A stretch of 7,165 nucleotides of DNA, from the NCBI GenBank assembly GCA_019241495.1, contig JAFAWZ010000102.1, positions 1 to 7,165 on the forward strand, given 5' to 3'. This DNA comes from Acidimicrobiales bacterium (GTDB lineage: Bacteria; Actinomycetota; Acidimicrobiia; Acidimicrobiales; Palsa-688). The stretch's first letter is position 1; each line of letters begins with the position of its first letter. A program made the translations under genes and the position numbers. Under the pieces are notes generated by a model. It was not told the DNA's origin. It searched no databases and worked only from the letters and a program-made list of their open reading frames with translations. Below, one piece after another: positions 1 through 5,765 of the stretch.

Positions 1-1689
1 GCCCTCGCAGCCGGACTGGTAGCCGCCACCACACCAGTGGCCGCGCTCATGTTCCGGTTCAACAACCCGGACGCCCTGATGGTGATGCTCATCACTGTGG
101 CTGCCTACGCCACGGTCAGGGCGACCGAAGACGGGCGCAGCCGGTGGCTGGTCTTGGCCGGCTCAGCCGTCGGCTTCGCCTTCCTGGCCAAGATGCTCCA
201 AGCCTTCCTCGTCCTACCTCCCCTGGCTCTGGTGTTCCTCGTCGCTGCCCCAGGTGGGCTGGCCCGGCGCCTACGCGCCTTGTCCTACGCGGGTGCGGCT
301 CTGGTGGTATCGGCCGGCTGGTGGGTGATGGCGGTGCAGCTCACCCCGGCCGCGGACCGACCCTACATAGGCGGCTCGCAGAACAACTCGCTCTGGAACC
401 TGATCTTCGGTTACAACGGGTTCGGCCGCCTCACCGGGAATGAGACCGGGAGCGTCGGCGGAGGACCGGGGGGCACGACGGGCCGATGGGGACCGACCGG
501 CCTGCTGCGGCTCTTCGGTGACGAGATGGGGACGCAAGTCTCGTGGCTCCTCCTCGCCGCTCTGCTTCTCCTCGCAGCTGGGTTGATCATCACCTGGCGA
601 GCGCCCCGTACCAACCGGACGCGGGCCGGGCTGCTGCTGTGGGGCGGCTGGCTGGTGGTCACCGGCCTCGCTTTCAGCCTGGGACAGGGAATCATCCATC
701 CCTATTACACGGTCGCCCTGGCCCCGGCGATCGGCGGGATCATCGGGACGGGCGGGATCCTCTTGTGGCTCAACCGGGGCCGCTGGATGGCCCGAGCAGC
801 GCTGGCCGCCTCCATAACGGTCACCGTGGCCTGGTCCGTGGTGCTGCTGAACCGCACGCCCGACTGGTTGCCGTGGCTCCGGGCCGTCCTGGTGGCGACA
901 GGAAGTCTGGCCGCCCTCGGCGTCCTGTTGTGGCCGTACGTCACCCGCTGGTGGCGCCGGGCCCTGGCCGCGGCCGCCCTGATGGCGCTCGTTGGAGCCC
1001 CGGTGGCTTACACGCTCGACACCATCAACACCCCCCACGCCGGTGCCATACCGTCGGCCGGACCAACTGGCTCTACCACGGCCGGCTCGAGCACTGCCGG
1101 CTTCGGCGGGCCGCCCGGTGGGGCCCAGTTCCGGGGAGGCCAATTCCAGGGCGGCCAGTCCCGGGCCGGGCAGCTCGGCGGTCCGGGCCGCTTCGCCCAG
1201 GGCCCAGGGGCGGGGGGCGGCGGGTTCGCTCCGCCCGGGCAGGGCATCCCCGGGCAGGGCCCAGGCCGGTTCGGAACGCCAGGAGGAGCAGGTGTAGCCG
1301 GCCGGGGAGCCGGCGGCGGCTTGCTCGACGCCAGCCGGCCCAGCGCCGCGCTGACCAAGCTGCTCCGCACCGACGCTTCTCGCTACACATGGGTCGCAGC
1401 CACCGTAGGAGCCAACTCGGCCGCCGGCTACCAGCTCGCCACCGGCGGCCCGGTGATGGCCATCGGCGGGTTCAACGGGAGCGATCCCTATCCCAGCCTG
1501 GCCGCCTTCGAAGCGCTCGTGAAGGCGGGACGGGTCCACTACTACATCGCGGGAGGCGGGGGTGGCGCAGGTGGAGCAGGGTCGTCCGGGGATGCATCGG
1601 CCATCTCCCAGTGGGTCGAGGCCAACTTCCAGCCCACGACCGTCGGCGGGGTGTCGGTCTACGACCTGAGCAGGGCGGCGGGACAGTGA
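1..1689 (+). CDS. GT39/ArnT-like membrane glycosyltransferase, 3' part (5' end outside window)
   Basis: The reading frame is open from base 1 to the TGA at 1687-1689 (562 residues visible), so the true start lies upstream; the GTG at 37 is internal. The motif RFNNPDA at residues 19-25 is typical of actinobacterial glycosyltransferase family 39 (ArnT/mannosyltransferase-like) proteins, which transfer sugars from polyprenyl-phosphate donors on the outer face of the membrane. About nine hydrophobic spans follow between residues 5 and 345 (for example near 45-80, 95-115, 180-200, 205-222 and 290-315). Then comes a Gly/Gln/Pro-rich linker (about 348-440) and a soluble C-terminal domain (about 441-562) containing ATVGANSAAGYQLATGG and a second Gly patch. 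The catalytic acidic loop would be in the missing N-terminus, so activity cannot be judged. The stop overlaps the start of the next gene by 4 bases. The family call is firm; the sugar and acceptor are unknown. Confidence 0.85.
   Translation, partial: ALAAGLVAATTPVAALMFRFNNPDALMVMLITVAAYATVRATEDGRSRWLVLAGSAVGFAFLAKMLQAFLVLPPLALVFLVAAPGGLARRLRALSYAGAALVVSAGWWVMAVQLTPAADRPYIGGSQNNSLWNLIFGYNGFGRLTGNETGSVGGGPGGTTGRWGPTGLLRLFGDEMGTQVSWLLLAALLLLAAGLIITWRAPRTNRTRAGLLLWGGWLVVTGLAFSLGQGIIHPYYTVALAPAIGGIIGTGGILLWLNRGRWMARAALAASITVTVAWSVVLLNRTPDWLPWLRAVLVATGSLAALGVLLWPYVTRWWRRALAAAALMALVGAPVAYTLDTINTPHAGAIPSAGPTGSTTAGSSTAGFGGPPGGAQFRGGQFQGGQSRAGQLGGPGRFAQGPGAGGGGFAPPGQGIPGQGPGRFGTPGGAGVAGRGAGGGLLDASRPSAALTKLLRTDASRYTWVAATVGANSAAGYQLATGGPVMAIGGFNGSDPYPSLAAFEALVKAGRVHYYIAGGGGGAGGAGSSGDASAISQWVEANFQPTTVGGVSVYDLSRAAGQ
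1087..1320 (+). repeat. Low-complexity Gly/Gln/Pro-rich coding segment
   Basis: Within the glycosyltransferase, roughly residues 363-440 are built from short GGQF, GGQS, AGQL, PGQG and PGRFG-like units, encoded by imperfect GGC/CAG-rich repeats. It joins the last membrane span to the C-terminal soluble domain and is probably a flexible extracytosolic linker. Related actinobacterial proteins carry similar linkers. No catalytic motif is visible in it. Confidence 0.6.
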
Positions 1690-3074
1690 CAGCCCAGCGA
1701 GCCATGATGGGCCGCATCCAGATCGCCAGCCCCCCCGCCCCGACGAGCTCTGCCACCGCTCAGTCCCGGTACCGGGCCGTCGACATGGCCACCGCGGCGG
1801 TAGGTATCGGCCTGGGTGCAGTGATCGGCACGGCCATCAACGCGGAGTCGATGACCGCCCTCGGCGCCCCCGGCGGGGTGGCGACCTTCCTCGGCCGCCT
1901 GGCCGGCCTGAGCGGGGCGTACCTAATGCTGGTCATGGTGTTGCTGATCGCCCGGATCCCGTGGGTGGAGAATGTGGTCGGCCAGGAGCGGCTCGTCCGC
2001 TGGCACCGTCTGCTCGGGCAGTGGCCGGTATACCTGATCGTCGCCCACGCCACGTTGATCACCCTGGGGTACGCCCAACAGGACCGGTCGGGTTTCTTGC
2101 ACCAGGCGTGGGTTCTGATCGACTCGTATCCCGATGTGCTGGCTGCCGTGGTTGCCCTGCTGCTCATCGTGGTGGCGGCAGCCATCTCGATCCGCCAGGT
2201 CCGCCGACACACCCGGTACGAGACCTGGTGGACGGTACACCTGTACCTCTACCTGGCGCTCGCCCTGGCTTTCTCGCACCAGCTCGCCAACGGCGCCTCC
2301 TTCGTGGGTCATCCCCTGACCCGCGCCTTGTGGACGACGTTGTGGCTCGCCACTGCGGGCATCGTTCTCGCCTACCGGGTGGTGCTCCCGGTCGTGAGGA
2401 GCGCGCACCATGGCCTCCGCGTTGTCGGCGTTCGCCAGGAGGCGCCCGGCGTCTGCTCGATCGTGTGCAGCGGCCGGGACCTGGAGCGCTTGGGTGTCGA
2501 GGGGGGTCAATTTTTCCAGTGGCGGTTCCTGGCCCGCGGCCTGTGGTGGCAGGCCCATCCCTACTCGTTGTCAGCTCTTCCGCAGTCGGGTCACATCCGG
2601 ATCACCATCAAGGCGCTGGGCGACCATTCCGATGCCATATCCCAGATCAAGCCCGGGACCAGGGTGGCGGTGGAAGGTCCTTACGGCCGGTTCACCTCGC
2701 AAGCCCGCTCGTCGGACAAAGTGCTGCTCGTGGCAGGAGGAGTCGGCATCACCCCGATCCGGGCCCTCCTCGAAGACATGGATCCATCCGTCGACGTTGT
2801 GGTGTTGATACGGGCGTCGAGACCCCACGACGTGCTCTTCCGGGACGAGATCCGATCGCTGGTTGGTATGCGGGGCGGCCAGCTGCACGAGCTGATCGGC
2901 TCCCGCCGAAAGCACCCGATGGGGCGGCGAGAACTGGCCGGGCTGGTGCCCGACATGGCGGAGCGCGACGTGTACGTCTGCGGACCCGAGTCGCTGAGCC
3001 AGGTGGTGGTCGCGACCGCCCGGGCTCTAGGAGCTCCAGAGAAAGGCATCCATTGCGAGCAGTTCTCGTTCTGA
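1686..3074 (+). CDS. NOX-like ferric-reductase-type transmembrane NAD(P)H:FAD oxidoreductase
   Basis: This 462-residue protein has six predicted membrane spans (about 32-50, 68-89, 109-128, 150-168, 183-200, 215-235) followed by a cytoplasmic flavoreductase domain. The His pairs H107/H121 and H185/H198 lie in the third and fifth spans, the layout expected for two stacked b-type hemes. The reductase half has the FAD-binding motif HPYSLS (291-296), GPYG (331-334), the nucleotide-binding GGVGITP (351-357), CGP (432-434) and an aromatic EQFSF C-terminus. It should pass electrons from NAD(P)H through FAD and heme to the outer face. The GTG at 1686 is chosen because it gives a GTGA overlap with the previous stop and follows a GGCGGG stretch; ATG at 1704 or 1707 is possible. 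The open frame continues far upstream, but that part is a shadow of the glycosyltransferase. Its place before an FMN-binding protein and ApbE suggests the exported flavin is its electron acceptor. Confidence 0.88.
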   Translation: MTAQRAMMGRIQIASPPAPTSSATAQSRYRAVDMATAAVGIGLGAVIGTAINAESMTALGAPGGVATFLGRLAGLSGAYLMLVMVLLIARIPWVENVVGQERLVRWHRLLGQWPVYLIVAHATLITLGYAQQDRSGFLHQAWVLIDSYPDVLAAVVALLLIVVAAAISIRQVRRHTRYETWWTVHLYLYLALALAFSHQLANGASFVGHPLTRALWTTLWLATAGIVLAYRVVLPVVRSAHHGLRVVGVRQEAPGVCSIVCSGRDLERLGVEGGQFFQWRFLARGLWWQAHPYSLSALPQSGHIRITIKALGDHSDAISQIKPGTRVAVEGPYGRFTSQARSSDKVLLVAGGVGITPIRALLEDMDPSVDVVVLIRASRPHDVLFRDEIRSLVGMRGGQLHELIGSRRKHPMGRRELAGLVPDMAERDVYVCGPESLSQVVVATARALGAPEKGIHCEQFSF

Positions 3075-3084
3075 GGTCGCGGCG

Positions 3085-3579
3085 ATGAGAAAGGCTCCGA
3101 TCGTGGTGGGCTCGACGGCGGTCGGCCTCGGCCTGGTGCTGAGCTTCCACACCCACCAGCCGACCACGTCCAGGCTCAGTCTCGGGTCGTCGCCCGCGAC
3201 TACGCCGACCACTGGCACACCGGACACGACTACACCGGGCACGACTACACCGACTACTGGTACACCGACTACCAGCGCCCCCGCCACGACCGCACCCAGC
3301 ACCACCCGGATGGTCACCGGCCGCGACATCCGTTACCGCTACGGCGACATCCAGCTGCAGGTCACCGAAAACGGGTCCCGCATCACCAACCTCAAGGTGA
3401 TCCGCAACGGGGCGGCCGACCCCCGCTCGGCCGAGATCAACAACCAGGCCGTCCCGTTGCTCCAGCAGCAGGCCCTGCAGATCCAGTCGGCCAACATCGA
3501 CGGCGTCTCGGGAGCGACCTTCACGAGCTACGCCTACGCCCAGTCGCTGCAGTCGGCCCTGGACCAGCTCAAAGGTTGA
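3085..3579 (+). CDS. Membrane-anchored FMN-binding domain protein (predicted flavinylated at Thr145)
   Basis: This 164-residue protein starts at ATG 3085, with GAGG about 9 bases upstream and only 10 bp after the oxidoreductase stop. Residues 4-21 form one hydrophobic stretch after an Arg-Lys pair, which looks like an uncleaved signal anchor; there is no lipobox Cys. Residues 37-74 are a Thr/Pro/Ser-rich stalk. Residues 75-164 are an FMN_bind domain ending in DGVSGATFTS (139-148). This fits the known ApbE acceptor motif Dxx(S/T)GA(S/T), with Thr145 as the expected phosphodiester-FMN attachment site. By family knowledge such domains are one-electron carriers outside the cytoplasm, as in NqrC and RnfG. 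The ApbE gene overlaps its stop codon, which supports covalent flavinylation. The electron donor is inferred to be the upstream heme-flavin oxidoreductase; the final acceptor is unknown. Confidence 0.88.
   Translation: MRKAPIVVGSTAVGLGLVLSFHTHQPTTSRLSLGSSPATTPTTGTPDTTTPGTTTPTTGTPTTSAPATTAPSTTRMVTGRDIRYRYGDIQLQVTENGSRITNLKVIRNGAADPRSAEINNQAVPLLQQQALQIQSANIDGVSGATFTSYAYAQSLQSALDQLKG
3197..3267 (+). repeat. Degenerate tandem repeat encoding the Thr/Pro-rich stalk
   Basis: Two 26-bp copies (3197-3222 and 3242-3267, period 45 bp) differ at three bases only, and all three are third codon positions, so both encode TTPTTGTP. A shorter third fragment (3227-3238) lies between them. The stalk is a spacer between the membrane anchor and the FMN-binding domain. 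Confidence 0.75.
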
Positions 3580-4346
3580 ACGAGGAGCGACCGATCCGGC
3601 GGGCCGAGCCGGTGATGGGCACGATGGTGTCGATAGACGTGCGGCCCGGATCCGTGCCCCGACAGGAGGTGTTCCTCGCTCTGGCCGCCGCGAAGCGTGT
3701 ACTGCACCAAGTGGATGCGGTGTTCAGCACCTGGAAAAAGGACAGCCCACTCAGCCGCCTGCGCCGAGGTGAGGTAGAGCTGGCAGAGACACCGCCAGAT
3801 GTGGCGGAGGTGCTGGAGCGGTGCAACGAAGCCAAGCGTCTCTCGGCGGGCTGGTTCGATCCGTGGGCCATGCCGGGCGGTGTCGACCCGACCGGTCTGG
3901 TAAAGGGGTGGGCAGCCGACCGAGCCCTGCAGGTCATCGCGGCCACCGGCGTGCAGGGGGTGATGGTCGGGGCGGGGGGAGATGTCGTGTTCCGGGGTGA
4001 ACCGGAGCCCGGCCGGCCGTGGCGCATCGGCGTGCAGAACCCCTTCGACCGGGGCTCGATAGTCGCAGTCGTGGAAGCTCCCGGGGCGGTGGCGACTTCG
4101 GGCACCTACGAGCGGGGGGACCACGTGCTCGACCCGCATACGGGCCGGCCGGCGACGGCCGCTGCCTCTGCAACGGTCACTGGAACCGAGCTCGACGTGA
4201 CCGACGCGCTCGCTACGGGGCTGCTGGCGTGCGGCCCCCCAGGGCTTTCTCACTTCGAGCAGCTCGCCGGCTATGAGGCGATGGTGATCAGCCCGGACGG
4301 CTCGAGGACGAGCACGGCCCGGTTTCCCTTCGCGACAGCTTCTTAG
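3576..4346 (+). CDS. apbE: ApbE: FAD:protein FMN transferase
   Basis: This enzyme moves FMN from FAD onto a Ser/Thr of an FMN-binding domain, using Mg2+. The 256-residue protein shows the family blocks in order: MGTMVSI (14-20), VDAVFSTWKKDSPLSRL (46-62), TGLVKGWAADRA (106-117), the Gly-rich GAGGD (132-136), PWRIGVQNP (148-156), ATSGTYERG (173-181), LDPHTGRP (185-192) and TDALATGLLACG (209-220); Asp210 and Thr214 match the usual metal-site residues. TTG at 3576 is taken as start because it overlaps the previous stop as TTGA; GTG 3612 or ATG 3615 would begin right at the MGT block and cut conserved sequence. The protein is somewhat short for the family (often 300-350 residues) and has no visible signal peptide or lipobox. 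Its likely substrate is the FMN-binding protein directly upstream. Confidence 0.92.
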   Translation: MNEERPIRRAEPVMGTMVSIDVRPGSVPRQEVFLALAAAKRVLHQVDAVFSTWKKDSPLSRLRRGEVELAETPPDVAEVLERCNEAKRLSAGWFDPWAMPGGVDPTGLVKGWAADRALQVIAATGVQGVMVGAGGDVVFRGEPEPGRPWRIGVQNPFDRGSIVAVVEAPGAVATSGTYERGDHVLDPHTGRPATAAASATVTGTELDVTDALATGLLACGPPGLSHFEQLAGYEAMVISPDGSRTSTARFPFATAS

Positions 4347-4795
4347 AGCACGAGTCCGGCCGCCACCGCAGCACCGAGCTCCCGGACCGCAGCCAGGTTC
4401 TCGGTGGTCGGCCCCCCATAGACGACCAGTGGCGCCTGGGCCGGGCGCCACTTCAGCCCGGCCGTTATGGCGTCGAGGGCTCGGAGCCCACCGGTGGCGT
4501 CGTTGTTGGCGTGCAACCAGGCCCCGAACGGCCGGCCGACGGTCTCCTCGAGACAGGGGTAGTAGATCTGGTCGAAGAAGTGCTTCAAGGCTCCCGCCAG
4601 GTACCCGAGGTTCACCGGCCCGGCCAAAAGATAGCCATCGGCCTCCAGCACGTCTACCGGGCCAGCGTTGAGAGCGGCCCGGACATGGACCTCCACCCCC
4701 TCGATGGCCGGGTCGCGCGCCCCCTCGAGAGTGGCCAGGTGCAAGGCGTGGGTCGCCGGAGAGACGGTGTGGTGGACTACGAGGAGGCGCTTCAT
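4343..4795 (-). CDS. Flavodoxin-family / NAD(P)H-dependent FMN reductase-like protein
   Basis: This 150-residue protein has the flavodoxin-like fold signature: an N-terminal beta strand and phosphate-binding loop (LLVVHHTVSPATHAL, residues 4-18), then AGPVNLGYLAGALKHFFDQI, a block typical of short flavodoxin-family proteins that contact the FMN ring, and a HANNDATGG loop further on. It should bind FMN and act in cytoplasmic electron transfer or as a small flavin or quinone reductase; the partner cannot be told. It starts at ATG 4795, 21 bp after the DNA glycosylase stop on the same strand, so the two are probably co-transcribed. A weak GGGG ribosome-binding-like run lies 9 bases before the start, inside a hairpin. 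Its TAA overlaps the apbE TAG by 4 bases in convergent orientation. Confidence 0.8.
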   Translation of the reverse strand: MKRLLVVHHTVSPATHALHLATLEGARDPAIEGVEVHVRAALNAGPVDVLEADGYLLAGPVNLGYLAGALKHFFDQIYYPCLEETVGRPFGAWLHANNDATGGLRALDAITAGLKWRPAQAPLVVYGGPTTENLAAVRELGAAVAAGLVL

Positions 4796-4804
4796 GTGGC
4801 TCTA

Positions 4805-4832
4805 CCCCGTCACTGGCTACTTGGTGACGGGG
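4805..4832 (-). promoter_or_regulatory. Perfect 9-bp hairpin across glycosylase stop and flavodoxin ribosome-binding region
   Basis: CCCCGTCAC (4805-4813) and GTGACGGGG (4824-4832) are exact reverse complements around a 10-base loop. In the minus-strand transcript the loop holds the TAG of the DNA glycosylase (4819-4817), and the 3' arm holds the only G-rich run before the flavodoxin ATG. It may couple translation of the two genes or attenuate transcription. No T-run follows, so a standard intrinsic terminator is unlikely. Confidence 0.5.
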
Positions 4833-5461
4833 CTGGAGGCGGCCCCGGCGTGGATCTCGGCCGCCCTCCAGCAGTACCACGCCACCACCGACCGGTAGGG
4901 CCGGTACGGATCACCCAATGCGGCGAGCTGCTTCGGTGCGGGCATCGGGATGCCCCAGGCCAGGCCGAACCCCCGCCGCACCCCGAGGTCCCCCGTCGGC
5001 CACACATCGATACGCCGGAGCTGGAACATGAGGAACATCTGGGCTGTCCACTCCCCTATGCCCCGCACGGTCGACAATCGGGCCACGACCTCGTCGTCGG
5101 GCTCGCGCGCCACGCGCCGCGGCTCCAAGATCACCGTCCCGTCGAGCACCTTGGCGGCCAGGTCCCGGAGCGAGGAGGTCTTGTTGGCCGACAAGCCGGC
5201 CGCTCGCATCTGCTCGTCGGAGAGGGCCAATAAGGCGGCTGGCTCCACCGCGCCGAGTGCGGAGACCAGCCGGCCGTGGATGGCGGCCGCGGCAGCCCCG
5301 GCCAGTTGCTGGTAGACGATCGAACGGACCAAGGCGGCGAAGTGGCTCTCGAGAGGTGGGCGCAGCTTGATCGGTCCGGCCGCCTCCACGAGGGACGCCA
5401 TCACCTGATCGCGTTGGGCCAGAATCCCGGCGGCTGCGGCATGGCTGACCATGGGAGGCAT
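4817..5461 (-). CDS. AlkA-like DNA-3-methyladenine glycosylase (HhH-GPD family)
   Basis: This base-excision repair enzyme cleaves the glycosyl bond of alkylated bases such as 3-methyladenine. The 214-residue protein shows an N-terminal helical part with SIVYQQLAGAAA (47-58), the helix-hairpin-helix VRGIGEWTAQMF (132-143) that contacts the DNA backbone, and WPTGDLGVRRGF (154-165), where Asp158 aligns with the catalytic Asp238 of E. coli AlkA. YRPYRSVVAWYCWR near the C-terminus is also family-typical. There is no iron-sulfur Cys cluster, which separates it from Nth/MutY. The frame is open further upstream (to 5584), but ATG 5461 is preferred because AGGG lies 8 bases before it and the upstream residues resemble no family member and fall in an inverted repeat. 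It is first in a minus-strand pair with the flavodoxin gene and divergent from the desaturase gene. Confidence 0.87.
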   Translation of the reverse strand: MPPMVSHAAAAGILAQRDQVMASLVEAAGPIKLRPPLESHFAALVRSIVYQQLAGAAAAAIHGRLVSALGAVEPAALLALSDEQMRAAGLSANKTSSLRDLAAKVLDGTVILEPRRVAREPDDEVVARLSTVRGIGEWTAQMFLMFQLRRIDVWPTGDLGVRRGFGLAWGIPMPAPKQLAALGDPYRPYRSVVAWYCWRAAEIHAGAASSPVTK

Positions 5462-5471
5462 CAGCTGAACC

Positions 5472-5652
5472 CTAGCCACGCTCGCGGTAAGTGTCTGCGA
5501 CCGGACCTGAGTAAACGATAAGGACGCGGTGGCATCACTGCCCTGGCAGAACACTGCTTGGCGGCACTGGCCAATTCGAATCACGGTGAGATGCCGCTGC
5601 GTCCTTTTCGTCCAAGTGGTCCGGTCACAGACGCTAATCTCGGCATGGCTAG
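5472..5652. repeat. Large imperfect inverted repeat in divergent intergenic region
   Basis: The left arm (5472-5536) and the reverse complement of the right arm (5590-5652) align with 49 matches over 63 aligned positions and two single-base gaps. Exact blocks include CTAGCCA (5472-5478 with 5646-5652), GACCGGACC (5499-5507 with 5618-5626), AAGGACGC (5520-5527 with 5599-5606) and GGCATC (5531-5536 with 5590-5595). Many mismatches are transitions. The 53-bp spacer (5537-5589) has a CTGCC/GGCAG dyad (5538-5549), three CACTG copies (the first overlapping the left arm) and the palindrome ATTCGAAT (5574-5581). The repeat fills most of the 304-base gap between the glycosylase and desaturase starts. 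It could be mirrored promoter/operator regions, a long hairpin, or the relic of a small mobile element; no clear -35/-10 pair was found in either arm. Confidence 0.7.
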
Positions 5653-5765
5653 AAAAGAGAGCTCAGACCGGTTACCTTGCTGACCCACGGAGAGTCATAT
5701 CTGGTGACATCTGCACAGCCGGGCGGCCGACCCCCAGCCGCCTCGCCCCCGAGAGACGAGGTCCA
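5653..5765 (+). other. Leader region upstream of the desaturase
   Basis: These 113 bases between the inverted repeat and the chosen TTG start keep the desaturase frame open, but the encoded residues look non-conserved. No convincing sigma-70-type promoter was seen. GAGAG (5751-5755) and GAGG (5758-5761) are the candidate ribosome-binding bases for the TTG at 5766. A transcription start for the desaturase is probably here or in the right repeat arm. Confidence 0.35.

Noticed and set aside
271..1539. 422-codon open frame on the minus strand
   Set aside because: It is opposite the glycosyltransferase with low-complexity composition, as expected for antisense frames in high-GC DNA.
543..1685. 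Long open frame upstream of the oxidoreductase, in the same frame
   Set aside because: It lies fully inside the glycosyltransferase, and the translation is Arg/Gly/Pro-rich without family motifs; recognisable NOX-like sequence begins only after 1686.
3197..3267. Possible CRISPR-like or mobile direct repeat
   Set aside because: There are only two in-frame coding copies with wobble-only differences and no spacers; it is the Thr/Pro stalk of the FMN-binding protein.
3534..4880. 448-codon minus-strand open frame across apbE and the flavodoxin gene
   Set aside because: The translation is rich in Arg, Gly and Pro with no recognisable motif, while the apbE and flavodoxin frames carry clear family motifs.
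5462..5584. 41-residue N-terminal extension of the DNA glycosylase
   Set aside because: The extra residues resemble no HhH-GPD protein, fall in the inverted repeat and would overlap the extended desaturase frame; ATG 5461 has a good ribosome-binding site.
5565..5590. tRNA T-arm-like TTCGAATC in the intergenic spacer
   Set aside because: The flanking five-base stems do not pair, and no acceptor stem or anticodon arm could be found.
5635..5640. TAATCT as a -10 box in the right repeat arm
   Set aside because: No -35-like hexamer lies 16-18 bases upstream, and the matching position in the left arm is not conserved.
5529..5765. 79-residue N-terminal extension of the desaturase
   Set aside because: It runs through the spacer and right arm of the inverted repeat and shows no desaturase similarity; TTG 5766 gives the usual family length.
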